In this document: positions 44,542 through 53,567 of the stretch, in pieces
Numbering within the stretch: position 1 is the first letter of the stretch
How the letters are laid out: every line of letters begins with the position of its first letter
Assembly (NCBI GenBank): GCA_021737695.1
Contig: JAIPDL010000004.1
Span: 61,624-125,623 of the forward strand
Length of the DNA: 64,000 nt
Source: Desulfotignum sp.
GTDB lineage: Bacteria; Desulfobacterota; Desulfobacteria; Desulfobacterales; Desulfobacteraceae
Direction of reading: 5' to 3'
The notes under the pieces: generated by a model
What the model saw: only the letters and a program-made list of their open reading frames with translations
Told to the model about the DNA's origin: nothing
The model's database searches: none
Made by a program: the position numbers and the translations under genes

Positions 44542-45352
44542 TTCAAAAAGCAGGATCCTGGTTGAAATGAAGCAGGTGACCAAGGCATATGCGTCCCGAA
44601 AAAAACTTTTTACCCGGTCTTCTCCACAGGTTCTGGCGCTGAACAGTATCGATTTGAGCATTGCCAAAGGAGAGGTTTTCGGGCTGGTGGGACAGAGCGG
44701 CAGTGGTAAAACCACGACCGGCCGGCTCCTGGTCAAGCTGGAATCCCCGACCGCAGGAGAGATTTTTTTCAACAAAACGCCCATCAGTCAGCTGAAAGGT
44801 CCCGGGTTGAAGACCTACCGGTCCCGGGTTCAGATGATTTTTCAAGACCCCTACCAAAGCCTGAATCCGCATCTATCCATTGCTGAAACCGTGCTGGAAC
44901 CATTGATTGTTCAAAAGATCGGCACCCCTGATACCCGGACGGAAAAAGTGGTTCACACCCTGGATACGGTGGGGCTTTCTCCGGGAGAAGCGTTCTTCAA
45001 CCGATATCCCCACCAGTTGTCCGGGGGACAGCGCCAGCGGGTAGCCATTGCCCGGGCCATTGTGCTGGAACCGCAGTTCATTGTGGCGGATGAACCCACT
45101 TCTATGCTGGATGCCACCATTGCTATTCAACTGTTTCAACTCCTGGAACAGATCAAGGAAACCTTTGGCATGACGTTTTTGTTCATCACCCACAATCTGG
45201 CTGCAGCCCGATACATGTGCGACCGGATCGCCGTGATTCATGACGGGCATATCGTGGAAGTGAACACGGCGGACAATATTATAAGGCATCCGGAACATCC
45301 CTATACCAAACAACTCATCAAGGTCCAGCCCGGATTCAAGTACACCCGTTGA
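44528..45352 (+). CDS. Peptide ABC transporter ATP-binding protein (OppF-like)
   Basis: 274 residues. Walker A GQSGSGKTTT, Q-loop QMIFQDPYQSLNPH, signature LSGGQRQR, Walker B FIVADEPTSMLD and H-loop ITHNLA are complete. It forms the ATPase pair with the OppD-like subunit. It lacks the long C-terminal Cys extension of OppF homologues. Its 3' end overlaps the convergent radical SAM gene by 17 bp. Confidence 0.92.
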   Translation: MEKADSKSRILVEMKQVTKAYASRKKLFTRSSPQVLALNSIDLSIAKGEVFGLVGQSGSGKTTTGRLLVKLESPTAGEIFFNKTPISQLKGPGLKTYRSRVQMIFQDPYQSLNPHLSIAETVLEPLIVQKIGTPDTRTEKVVHTLDTVGLSPGEAFFNRYPHQLSGGQRQRVAIARAIVLEPQFIVADEPTSMLDATIAIQLFQLLEQIKETFGMTFLFITHNLAAARYMCDRIAVIHDGHIVEVNTADNIIRHPEHPYTKQLIKVQPGFKYTR

Positions 45353-47018
45353 TCACACCGACGTCGGACGGGGCCGGGGTAAACCGGTCCAGTATGGGAT
45401 CATACACAGCCGGATGTGTTTGAATAAACCGACGGATTCCCTGGGTGTGGCGGTCAAAAACAAGTCCCGTGACATAATACCGGAACATATCAAAAAATGG
45501 GTGCTCGGCGGTTGAAAACATCTGTTTTGGATCTGCGGTGCCGGCTATTGGGCCATACTTGGATTCCAGATGCTGGGCTTCGGCCAGGATCAACCGGGCG
45601 ATGATCTGTTTCTGGGCATCATGGCCGGCCAGATACCCCAGGACGGCATCCAGAAAAAATGCCGCTGCATGCATCCGGGACTGGATCACCAGGGGTTTTT
45701 TGCAAAAATCCAGGTGGGCGGCAATTTTCCGCCGGTATTGCTGTTTCTGGTCCTCTTTGAGGGTGTGGTACCGGCCTGACGGGAAAAACTGGTATTTTAA
45801 CCCGCGCAGCACAGATGGGGTCATCTGTTTGCGGCGCTTCCGGGCCGGTTCATCAAAAATGGTGAAATATTCTTTCAAATTGCGCATGCCGGGCGGGGAC
45901 AGATCCATGGACCCGGTGTCCAGCAGCAGGGTTTCCACCTGAACACCCAGCAGGCCCGGCAGGTGAAACGGTCTGTTTGGTTCGCCTATCACTTCCAGGG
46001 GTTTGAAATAATCCACCAGCAATGCCTGACGTCCGATTTTTTTTTTCGGAAACACGGTTGTTTTTCGGGTGACCCGCAGTTTTTTATGCCCCATGGGATA
46101 CAGGGCACTGGTAAAGGTCGGAATGATGATGTACACCCCTTCCGGGGTGATTTCCGTCCCATAGGCATCGGTGATGGAGGATTTGATTTCAGTGAAGTCT
46201 TCATCCAGGCCGGCGGGAATGAGCAGATCATCGGAATCATGCTGTTTTTGCAGTTCAATGCCGGTGTCGGCCTCCAGCGCGGCAATCCGGTCCCGGTTTC
46301 TGTCCGTGACACTGATGGACAAGGGTATCTGGTGGTGAATCAGGCGGAGCAGCGTGGTTTTTTTGTTCCGGGGCATCTTGGTGAGAAGACTGAACCGGGT
46401 GCAACGGGCCAAAGGGATCAACAGATCAGCCAGTGTATAGGGCCCGTGTTCCCAGTCCAGGGGGTCGGATGCGCCGTACAGGGCAGGATCGGTGTTGTTA
46501 AGCGCTGTCAGCCTATCCAGTATGGCTTCAGCGGCCTGGAATGAAAAATGAGACCGGACACCGGGAATGGCCCATTCATTGCATCGTCGGCAAAAATGTG
46601 AGCATCCGGAAGTCAGCTGAATGGTAATGGCATTTTCAAACACCCGGTCCATCTGCCAGGCATCTAAATTGATCCGGGTTTGCCAGTATTTAAAATCGAT
46701 ATGCGTCACATGGGCCTGCCGGGTTCTGACCCGATGAGACAACAGGGTTTTCAGTTCATGAAACGGGGGTGAAAGATCGATTTGGAGGGAAACAACAACA
46801 TCATGAAACCGAAGAAAGGCGGTCTGGATCTGGCGCAGAATTTTTTCACAGTTTTCGTTTAACCTTAGATTGCCTTGTGTGGCAATATCCACAATCCGCA
46901 GATAGATGTGTTGTATCTGTTTCGCGTCTTTGCGGTAAATGGCTGCCAGAAACCGGTTTTTCAGATCTTCCAGGCCCGTTTCATCATCCCTTGGCCCGCT
47001 GTTTTTGCACCTGTTCAT
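45336..47018 (-). CDS. Radical SAM-like protein of unknown function
   Basis: 560 residues from the ATG at 47018. An in-frame GTG at 47066 was rejected because it lies inside the dsr terminator stem. The radical SAM motif is Cys139-SHF-Cys143-RR-Cys146 (TSGCSHFCRRCNEW), preceded by a roughly 130-residue helical N-terminus. The barrel seems short and divergent, and a large C-terminal region (about 300-560) has no feature I recognise except FPSGRYHTLKEDQKQQYRRKI. No signal peptide. It lies downstream of, and facing, the opp genes. Reaction unknown. Confidence 0.65.
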   Translation of the reverse strand: MNRCKNSGPRDDETGLEDLKNRFLAAIYRKDAKQIQHIYLRIVDIATQGNLRLNENCEKILRQIQTAFLRFHDVVVSLQIDLSPPFHELKTLLSHRVRTRQAHVTHIDFKYWQTRINLDAWQMDRVFENAITIQLTSGCSHFCRRCNEWAIPGVRSHFSFQAAEAILDRLTALNNTDPALYGASDPLDWEHGPYTLADLLIPLARCTRFSLLTKMPRNKKTTLLRLIHHQIPLSISVTDRNRDRIAALEADTGIELQKQHDSDDLLIPAGLDEDFTEIKSSITDAYGTEITPEGVYIIIPTFTSALYPMGHKKLRVTRKTTVFPKKKIGRQALLVDYFKPLEVIGEPNRPFHLPGLLGVQVETLLLDTGSMDLSPPGMRNLKEYFTIFDEPARKRRKQMTPSVLRGLKYQFFPSGRYHTLKEDQKQQYRRKIAAHLDFCKKPLVIQSRMHAAAFFLDAVLGYLAGHDAQKQIIARLILAEAQHLESKYGPIAGTADPKQMFSTAEHPFFDMFRYYVTGLVFDRHTQGIRRFIQTHPAVYDPILDRFTPAPSDVGVINGCT

Positions 47019-47037
47019 AAGGATTTCCCAGCAGTTG

Positions 47038-47074
47038 AAAAAAAACAGGGGAGGCCGGTTTGGCACTCCCCTGT
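47038..47074 (-). terminator. Rho-independent terminator of the dsrMKJOP operon
   Basis: Perfect 8-bp stem CAGGGGAG/CTCCCCTG with a 12-nt loop, followed on the minus strand by eight T residues. It lies 46 bp after the dsrP stop. Confidence 0.88.
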
Positions 47075-47119
47075 CTCATGTGTCGTTGAATGATTTAAGT
47101 TAAACGTGTCAGGGCATCA

Positions 47120-48277
47120 TCAGCCGTTCACTTCTTCCTTGACCGTGGTGGCCAGTTTGTACAGGATGGTGAGCACCAGAAATCCCGCGGCATAGACCCC
47201 TAAAGTGATAATGATTTCCTGGCCCGTGGGGGCGTATTCGGTCACATGATGCAAAGGCGAGGGAACAAACCCGCCGGAGATCATACCCAGACCCTTGTCG
47301 ATCCAGGCCCCGATGAAAATCATGGCACAGGCCACCGGCAGCAGCACATAATTGGATCTGAGTCTGGGGATCACCAGCATGACGGCGCCGACACCCATCA
47401 TAATGAATCCGCTCCACATCCAGGGCACCAGGGCGTTATACCCGTGGTATCCGAACAGCAGATACTGGAGATGGGTTTTATGTCCGGGAATATTTGAATA
47501 GTATACCACAAACACTTCGCACAAAAAGAAAAACAGGTTGGCGATAATGGCGTAGCAGACAATCTTGGACAGGGTTTGCATGGCCTCCCAGCCCGGATCG
47601 AATTTGGTAAACTTCCGGATGATGTAACACAAAATGATTAAAAAAGCCGGACCAGCGGCAAAGGCGGATGCCAGAAACCTCGGGGCCAGAATGGCGGTGA
47701 GCCAGAATCCCCTTCCCGGCAGGCCGCAGTACAGGTAGGCGGTTACCGTGTGAATCCCGATGGCAAAGGGAATGGACAGATAGATCAGCGGTTTGGTCCA
47801 TGCCGGCGGTTCCACCTGGTTCCGTTCCGCTTCCAGTACTTTCCAGCCAATGACAATGTTTAAAAACAGATATCCGTTCAAAACAAGCATGTCGTAAAAC
47901 AGCATGGATTTGGGCGATGGGTACAGCAGCACATTGAGCATGCGCACGGGCTGGCCTAAATCCACGATGATGAACAACAGGCACATGACCAGACTGGCAA
48001 CCGCCAGAAATTCCCCTAATATGGTGATCCGGTGGAATTTTTCATAATCATGCAGGTAATAGGGAATGACCACCATGACCCCCCCGGCGGCCACCCCCAC
48101 CAGAAAGGTGAAGTTGGCAATGTAAAATCCCCAGGACACATCCCGGCTCATGCCCGTGATCATCAGGCCATTAAAGAACTGATCCAGATAGGCCAGTTTT
48201 CCGATCCCGATCACGATCAGCAGAAAGATGATCCACACCCAGTATTTTTTACTTCCTTTGACAGCTATTTCAAGCAT
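47120..48277 (-). CDS. dsrP: DsrP, NrfD-family membrane subunit of the Dsr complex
   Basis: 385 residues, about ten membrane helices, NrfD/PsrC family quinone-interacting subunit. Typical segments are [34 protein letters not shown]-like sequence near residue 40 and [19 protein letters not shown] near 190. In the DsrMKJOP complex it exchanges electrons between menaquinol and the periplasmic DsrO/DsrJ module. It is the last gene of the operon, 11 bp after dsrO, and is followed by a terminator. Confidence 0.95.
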   Translation of the reverse strand: [385 protein letters not shown]

Positions 48278-48288
48278 ATGGACCTCTC

Positions 48289-49110
48289 TTAAACGATGTA
48301 GTAAACAGAGGGTTCCGTACCCAGAGACTGTTTACGTCGGATTGTATAATGTTCCTTGAGAAGCTTCCTGACATCGGATTCAGGATCTTCCAGGTCTCCC
48401 ACCACAATGGCGCCTTCAGAGGCTTCCACGCAATGCGGCTGTTCCCCTTTGGCCAGACGTTCGGCGCAGAAATTGCATTTTTCCACCACCCCCTTGGACC
48501 GGGTGGGAAAATCCGGGTGAGTCTCATCGATAAACGGCCGGGGATCCCTGAAGTTAAAGCTTCGTGATCCATAGGGGCAGGCCGCCATGCAGAACCGGCA
48601 ACCGATACAGCGGTGATAATCCATCATCACGATGCCGTCTTCCCGGGAAAACGTGGCCTGGGTGGGGCATGCCTGAACACAGGGCGCATTTTTGCAATGA
48701 TTGCACAGCACCATGAACGGCAGGTGATGAAATTTTTCATTCAAAAATTCATCTTCCTTGTCCGGGAATGCATAATGGAATTTTTCTTTCCAGATCCATT
48801 TGATTTCCTGCTTATGGTTCACCGGCCGGGTTTTGGGATACAGCTGGGTATCCACTTCATGGGTGAAATCGGGTACATTGTGATGGAGATGACAGGCCAT
48901 AGAAATTTTTCTGGCCAGGGTGTCATCAATCTTTTTGATGTCAATGACCATGCCCCAGCGTTCGGCATGAAGGGCGGCCTCATTTTTCACTTTGGCGGCA
49001 GCCCCCGGGCCATGGGAGTCCGAGGCTGCAAAATTTATTGCCGGAGCAGCACCCAACCCGATGGCGGCAATGCCGGCCACTTTCAGAAATCGTCTTCTGC
49101 TCTGTTCCAT
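48289..49110 (-). CDS. dsrO: DsrO, periplasmic Fe-S protein with Tat signal
   Basis: 273 residues. A twin-arginine signal (SRRRFLKVAGIAAIGLGAAPA) exports the folded protein. Ferredoxin-type motifs bind several 4Fe-4S clusters: CNHCKNAPCVQACP, CIGCRFCMAACPYG and CNFCAERLAKGEQPHC. It passes electrons between DsrP and DsrJ. The ATG shares one base with the dsrJ stop. Confidence 0.95.
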   Translation of the reverse strand: MEQSRRRFLKVAGIAAIGLGAAPAINFAASDSHGPGAAAKVKNEAALHAERWGMVIDIKKIDDTLARKISMACHLHHNVPDFTHEVDTQLYPKTRPVNHKQEIKWIWKEKFHYAFPDKEDEFLNEKFHHLPFMVLCNHCKNAPCVQACPTQATFSREDGIVMMDYHRCIGCRFCMAACPYGSRSFNFRDPRPFIDETHPDFPTRSKGVVEKCNFCAERLAKGEQPHCVEASEGAIVVGDLEDPESDVRKLLKEHYTIRRKQSLGTEPSVYYIV

Positions 49111-49505
49111 TATTCAATCTCCTTGGGGTTTGTGTGACAATCCCAGCAATAAGGATCTACCGATGTGTAGGTATGACAGGCGTCACAGAATTTGGCTTTA
49201 TCTTCATGGCAGCCCAGGCAGGAATTTTCTCCAGTGGACAGGCTCATATTGAAGGCGTGGCCGTTGGCTGCCACATAGATCCGGTCGGCATCCCGTACCA
49301 CGGCATCCCGCCATTCATCCAGCAGAGACATGTGGCTGGTCCGCATGTCATATGTGTCCAGGACACATTTTTTCGCTTGTTTGGCAGGGCCCAGCAGCTC
49401 CGGCTCGGGTGCCGCCTGGGTGGTGGTCACCATGTTGAACCAGAAGGGTGAGAGCACGGCCAGAACAAAGACAGCCAGTCCGCCCATAATCATGTTTTTC
49501 GTCAT
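49110..49505 (-). CDS. dsrJ: DsrJ, triheme periplasmic cytochrome c
   Basis: 131 residues. An N-terminal hydrophobic anchor or uncleaved signal (GGLAVFVLAVLSPFWF) precedes three heme c sites: CLGCH, CDACH and CWDCH in the last 45 residues. DsrJ is unusual in the family for having hemes with different axial ligands, one including a Cys; a candidate is the Cys in KKCVLDTYDMR near residue 47. It lies between dsrK and dsrO with 1-bp contacts. Confidence 0.95.
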   Translation of the reverse strand: MTKNMIMGGLAVFVLAVLSPFWFNMVTTTQAAPEPELLGPAKQAKKCVLDTYDMRTSHMSLLDEWRDAVVRDADRIYVAANGHAFNMSLSTGENSCLGCHEDKAKFCDACHTYTSVDPYCWDCHTNPKEIE

Positions 49506-49506
49506 T

Positions 49507-51156
49507 TTATTCCTCCTCCTCGCAACCTGGCAGCGGTTCCATTCTCAGGTCTTCGGTACGTTCCTTTTCACCGGGCAGGATCAATGCGTTGCCCACCAGT
49601 TCGTGAATACCGGCCACCTCTACCTCGGGCACCCAGTATTCGCACAAGGTGGACAGCGCGGCCCGGTCAATGGCACAAATGGTTCCCAGGGTGTTGACCC
49701 CGTATTTTTCATGCACATGCTTGAGCGCGGTGGCCCGGGGCAGGGCCCCTGCCATGCGCAGCTCCATGTTTTCTCCGGCGTTGAGTCCGGCACCGGAACC
49801 GCAGCAGAACGTGTTCTCACGGATGGTATTGGGCGGCATTTCATAGAAATTGTCGCACACGTTATTAATCACATACCGGGGTTCGTCCAGCAGGCCCATG
49901 CCTCTGGCAGGGTTGCATGAATCATGAAAGGTCATGATCCGGTTGGCGTTTCGGCCCTTGTCCAGTTCCAGTTTGCCGTGCTTGATCAAATCGGCGGTAA
50001 ATTCCGTGATATGGACCATCTTGGTGGACGCAGAATTGTGGAATTTAGTGCCGGTGATGGGATTCACCGGTACTTCCAGAAAGTCGGCCGGTCCGTTCAT
50101 GGTGTCCATGTACTGGTGGATCACCCGCCACATGTGACCGCATTCGCCCCCTAAGATCCATTTCACGCCCAGGCGTTTGGCTTCATAGTACATCTTGGCG
50201 TTCAATCGCTTCATGGTTTCGTGGGAGGTGAAGAACCCGAAGTTGCCCCCTTCGGACGCATAGGTGGACCAGGTTACATCCAGACCGTATTTTTCTTTGA
50301 GGTACTTGAACAGTATCAGGTATCCCTGGCAGGTATAAGTGCCGGGATCGGCAAACACATCACCGGACGGGGTGACGAACAGGATGTCCGCCCCTTTTTT
50401 CTGGTAATTCGGGGTGCAGTCCACCCCGGTGATGTCTTCGATGTCCTCCACGAAAAAATCCAGCATGTCCTTGAAGGCATGGGGCTGAATCCCCAGATGG
50501 TTCCCCGTCGTGTAGCAGTTGGATACCGGGGTGGCGATCCAGTCGATGTTCAAGCCCAGCAGATTGAACAGCTCTCTGGCCATGATGGTGATTTCGGCCG
50601 TGTCAATGCCGTAGGGACAGAACACGGAGCAGCGGCGGCATTCCGTGCATTGGAAAAAGTAGTACCACATCTCCTTGAGCACATCCAGGGTCAGCGGGCG
50701 GTTCCCGCCCAAACGCTGGCCGCCGGGAATTTTCTGCAAAATTTTTCCGGCAGTGGTGAAATCATTTCTGTAAATGGATCTGAGCAGTTCCGCTCTCAGC
50801 ACGGGCATGTTCTTGGGATCACCTGTACCTAAAAAGAAATGGCATTTGTCGGCACAGGCCCCGCAGCGGACACATACATCCATGAAGATCTTGAACGTAC
50901 GGAATTTTTCCAGTCTTTCCTTGATGCCGTCATGGATGATCTGCTGCCAGTTGTCCGGCAGTTTCCAGTCTTCTTCTGTCGGGTTCCAGCTTCTGGCATT
51001 GGGCAGCCCTAAGGTTTCCACACTTTCAGGCTTGGCAGCATAACAGTACATGCCCGGCCGTATCTGGACGGATTTGGTGGTATCCAGCCAGTTGCCCGAA
51101 TCCGTAGCATAGTCAATTTTATCCAGTAATTCGTCTGGTGTCAGTTCGTCGGCCAT
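49507..51156 (-). CDS. dsrK: DsrK, HdrD-like catalytic Fe-S subunit
   Basis: 549 residues, cytoplasmic and anchored through DsrM. Two ferredoxin motifs (CVRCGACADKC and CTECRRCSVFCP) hold 4Fe-4S clusters, and the C-terminal CCG motif with ENTFCCGSGAGL and upstream Cys (HDSCNPARG; GGECGHMWR) binds the noncubane cluster proposed to reduce the DsrC trisulfide. Spacing to dsrM is 3 bp and to dsrJ 1 bp. Confidence 0.96.
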   Translation of the reverse strand: MADELTPDELLDKIDYATDSGNWLDTTKSVQIRPGMYCYAAKPESVETLGLPNARSWNPTEEDWKLPDNWQQIIHDGIKERLEKFRTFKIFMDVCVRCGACADKCHFFLGTGDPKNMPVLRAELLRSIYRNDFTTAGKILQKIPGGQRLGGNRPLTLDVLKEMWYYFFQCTECRRCSVFCPYGIDTAEITIMARELFNLLGLNIDWIATPVSNCYTTGNHLGIQPHAFKDMLDFFVEDIEDITGVDCTPNYQKKGADILFVTPSGDVFADPGTYTCQGYLILFKYLKEKYGLDVTWSTYASEGGNFGFFTSHETMKRLNAKMYYEAKRLGVKWILGGECGHMWRVIHQYMDTMNGPADFLEVPVNPITGTKFHNSASTKMVHITEFTADLIKHGKLELDKGRNANRIMTFHDSCNPARGMGLLDEPRYVINNVCDNFYEMPPNTIRENTFCCGSGAGLNAGENMELRMAGALPRATALKHVHEKYGVNTLGTICAIDRAALSTLCEYWVPEVEVAGIHELVGNALILPGEKERTEDLRMEPLPGCEEEE

Positions 51157-51159
51157 TGA

Positions 51160-52164
51160 TTACTCCTTTTTTTCCACTGGGAGGCCAGCTTCAATCATTT
51201 TGTCTCTGAAGTGATCTTCATACTGTTCATAGGTATGGATCGGCACATCATAGTTCCAGGGGTTTACATGCCGTTTGGCCCGGGTGTTGTTGGCCATGTT
51301 CCTTGTGGGACTCAAGAAAACGCCGCCTAAGTGCATGAGCTTGCTGGCCGGAAAATAGGCGAACAAAATACTGACCAAAAACAGATGGCCATAGAACAGA
51401 CTGGCCACCCCGTCGGGAATGGTGGGGCTCAATGTGACCAGTCCCATGGTCATTTCCTTGATGGCGACAATGTCCACCTTGGTGAAATACCGCATGAAAA
51501 TACCGGTAACGGCAATGCCTAAAATCAGGAACAAGGGAAAATAATCCGATCCCTGGGAGATATAGCGGACCTTCTGGTCAAACAGCCGTCTTGCCAGCAG
51601 AAACAACACCGCTGCCGGAAGCACCACGCCGGACAGAAACAGGCCGGGCAGACCGAGCTGAACAATACCGTCCAAGGCTTCTAAAAACTGGACGCAGGAC
51701 GGCACCGGGGATGTGAAAAACCGGAAGTGTCTGAGCAATACCACCAGGAATGCGTAATGAAAGGCCAACGCCGCCACCCACAGAAAAATTTCCCAGGAAT
51801 AGGTGATCCGGTTGGATGCATTGCGGTTAAAGGCTGCCTTGGTGTTACGGAATAAAGACCTGAACAAAAAGATTTCAAGCAACATCCGTATGAAAACACC
51901 AGATGCGGTGTCAGGGTTGTCGATGCGGTTCTGTTTAATCCAGGGAAGCGATTTCTGCTGCCCGCAGGTTGTGGGAATCCTGAAGGGAACCGCGGATCTT
52001 GCCCAGCCCATGACTTTGATGACAAAGCCGACCAGGAAGGCAATGACCGCCAGGTACGGGAAAACAATCCCGAAGAACCACCCAAGCCCTGCTCCCGCCC
52101 CCGCATAAGCCACTAGAAAAAGCAGAAAAACTGCTGTCAGGGGGATCAAGTACTTTTGTGTCAT
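51160..52164 (-). CDS. dsrM: DsrM, cytochrome b-type membrane subunit
   Basis: 334 residues with six predicted helices, NarI-like. Conserved blocks are VGFVIKVMGWARSAVPFRIPTTCGQQKSLPWIKQNRIDNP after the second helix and SLFRNTKAAFNRNASNRITYSWEIFLWVAALAFHYAFL, which carries a probable heme-ligand His. DsrM oxidises menaquinol and delivers electrons to DsrK. It is the first dsr gene, 55 bp after the RsbRD-like gene. Confidence 0.95.
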   Translation of the reverse strand: MTQKYLIPLTAVFLLFLVAYAGAGAGLGWFFGIVFPYLAVIAFLVGFVIKVMGWARSAVPFRIPTTCGQQKSLPWIKQNRIDNPDTASGVFIRMLLEIFLFRSLFRNTKAAFNRNASNRITYSWEIFLWVAALAFHYAFLVVLLRHFRFFTSPVPSCVQFLEALDGIVQLGLPGLFLSGVVLPAAVLFLLARRLFDQKVRYISQGSDYFPLFLILGIAVTGIFMRYFTKVDIVAIKEMTMGLVTLSPTIPDGVASLFYGHLFLVSILFAYFPASKLMHLGGVFLSPTRNMANNTRAKRHVNPWNYDVPIHTYEQYEDHFRDKMIEAGLPVEKKE

Positions 52165-52219
52165 GTTGTAACCACCTCATAGATTGGTTGCCGGACAAAC
52201 CTAAATTTTGTCAGGCAAG

Positions 52220-52735
52220 TTAAGATTTTTTTGAGCCAAGCAGGTCTTCCTCCTTGAGCTCTTTTACCAAGCCTGCCCTTTCAAAGGCTGCGTGAATCCG
52301 TCGTTTGCTTTCCGTGGCCTTTAAAAGGAATATATCTTCTCTGCATTTCATCAGCCGATTGAACCCGGCCAGAACGACCTGGTCCACCATCCGGTCGAAT
52401 TCCCGGATATGGGCTGAATCCATGACGGTTTCTCCGATTTTTTTCAGGAAAAAAATGAAACTCACTGCCTCGGCAGCGGAAAATGCCTGGACCGCCCGGA
52501 TGCGGATGACCGGATCCAGGGCTTTTTCAAGGGTGTCACTGGTATAATCGGAAGCCAGCAGGTGCAGCACATCTTCCAGGGTTTCTCTGGTGACTGCGCC
52601 CACGGGATTGTCGAACCGGTCTACATCTTTTCCCAGAATCCGTGCACTCTGGGGAGGATAGGTATTGATGGTTGCCTGGAACCATTGTTTCAGTAATTCA
52701 TCATGGTTTTGCGTCAAGGATTGTTTCAGGGTCAT
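52220..52735 (-). CDS. RsbRD N-terminal domain-like protein heading the dsr operon
   Basis: 171 residues, all-helical in appearance, no Cys motif and no signal peptide. HDELLKQWFQATINTYPPQSARILGKDVDRFDNPVGAVTRETLEDVLHLL and IRIRAVQAFSAAEAVSFIFFLKKI resemble the non-heme globin-like N-terminal domain of RsbR-type stressosome proteins. There is no STAS domain, so it cannot work as a full RsbR. It has the operon promoter directly upstream and dsrM 55 bp downstream. A sensory or assembly role for the Dsr complex is possible; I recall similar proteins before dsrM in other sulfate reducers. Confidence 0.75.
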   Translation of the reverse strand: MTLKQSLTQNHDELLKQWFQATINTYPPQSARILGKDVDRFDNPVGAVTRETLEDVLHLLASDYTSDTLEKALDPVIRIRAVQAFSAAEAVSFIFFLKKIGETVMDSAHIREFDRMVDQVVLAGFNRLMKCREDIFLLKATESKRRIHAAFERAGLVKELKEEDLLGSKKS

Positions 52736-52793
52736 GGGTGCCCGGTCTTTTTTTTAGTTGATCTGCCATACTGCCTGTGTTGATTGTTAGATG

Positions 52794-52822
52794 GATATAA
52801 ACTTACTTAAATTGTATGTCAA
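52794..52822 (-). promoter_or_regulatory. Promoter of the RsbRD-dsrMKJOP operon
   Basis: Minus strand TTGACA (52817-52822), 17-bp spacer, TATATC (52794-52799): perfect -35, 5 of 6 at -10. It lies about 60 bp before the RsbRD-like ATG. Its strength fits a core energy-metabolism operon. Confidence 0.78.
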
Positions 52823-52833
52823 GGGTAAAACAA

Positions 52834-52880
52834 CCGGCTGTTTGCGCGTATCACCGCAAGACAGCGGATCATTTTTTTTT
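52834..52880 (+). terminator. Orphan plus-strand terminator in the divergent gap
   Basis: Hairpin CCGGCTGT-TTGCG / CGCAA-G-ACAGCGG (one bulged G, loop of eight bases) followed by nine T residues at 52872-52880. No plus-strand gene lies upstream, because the region before it is the divergent dsr promoter. It may end a short RNA or antisense transcript. Confidence 0.6.
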
Positions 52881-52964
52881 GAGATGAGGCTGTTCACGGG
52901 ATTGAATTATATGCTAATGTAACGGAACTTTAAAAAAAATAATACGATCTGAGGAAAAGGAAAA

Positions 52965-53507
52965 ATGAGGAAAAATAAAGGGTTGGCCGTGGCAGGGCTG
53001 ATTGCCTGCTGCGTGTTGCTGTTTTGTGCCGGGGTCGGGGCTGAACCCGGGCGGGTTTCTGTTTCCGGGGGATATGGAAAAAGCACCGACAATATCGATA
53101 TTCTCCGTATCGGGGGGCAGAAACCATTTTTTACCCGATGGTTTGAATCTTCCACAGGAAGTCTGACCGGTTATTATGAGCTGTCATACAATGTGTGGGA
53201 TAAATCCGGAGACACCACCCATGGGGTGGCATTTTCACCGGTGTTTGTTTATTGTTTCAATCTGACTGATTTTCAACACATCATCCCTTATGTGGAAACA
53301 GGAATCGGGGCTGCATATATTGATGAGTATCACATTGCCGGCCGGAACCTGTCCAGCCATTTTCAGTTTGAAGACCGAATCGGCATCGGGGTGCAGATGC
53401 ACCGGATGGATTTCAAGTTCGGATACATGCATTATTCCAACGCAGACCTGAAATCTCCCAATGACGGAATCGATATTTTTATTGGGACAGTGGCATGGCG
53501 GTTCTGA
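52965..53507 (+). CDS. PagL-like lipid A 3-O-deacylase/acyloxyacyl hydrolase
   Basis: 180 residues. A signal peptide (about 26 residues, ending GVGA) precedes an outer-membrane beta-barrel pattern ending in a C-terminal aromatic residue (VAWRF). The catalytic motif is His156-Tyr-Ser158-Asn-Ala in YMHYSNADLKSPNDGID. The third catalytic residue (Glu in PagL) falls on Asp170. PagL removes a 3-O acyl chain from lipid A. The ATG is preceded by AGGAAAAGG. The cyclase gene follows after 60 bp. Confidence 0.8.
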   Translation: MRKNKGLAVAGLIACCVLLFCAGVGAEPGRVSVSGGYGKSTDNIDILRIGGQKPFFTRWFESSTGSLTGYYELSYNVWDKSGDTTHGVAFSPVFVYCFNLTDFQHIIPYVETGIGAAYIDEYHIAGRNLSSHFQFEDRIGIGVQMHRMDFKFGYMHYSNADLKSPNDGIDIFIGTVAWRF

Positions 53508-53567
53508 TGTTAAAAAATCGGTATTTCAAACCGTTTGAAAGGGCATGCCTTTTAAAACAGGGTTAAA

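Noticed and set aside
47019..47066. Upstream GTG start of the radical SAM gene
   Set aside because: It falls within the stem of the dsr terminator and its purine-rich sequence lies directly against the codon.
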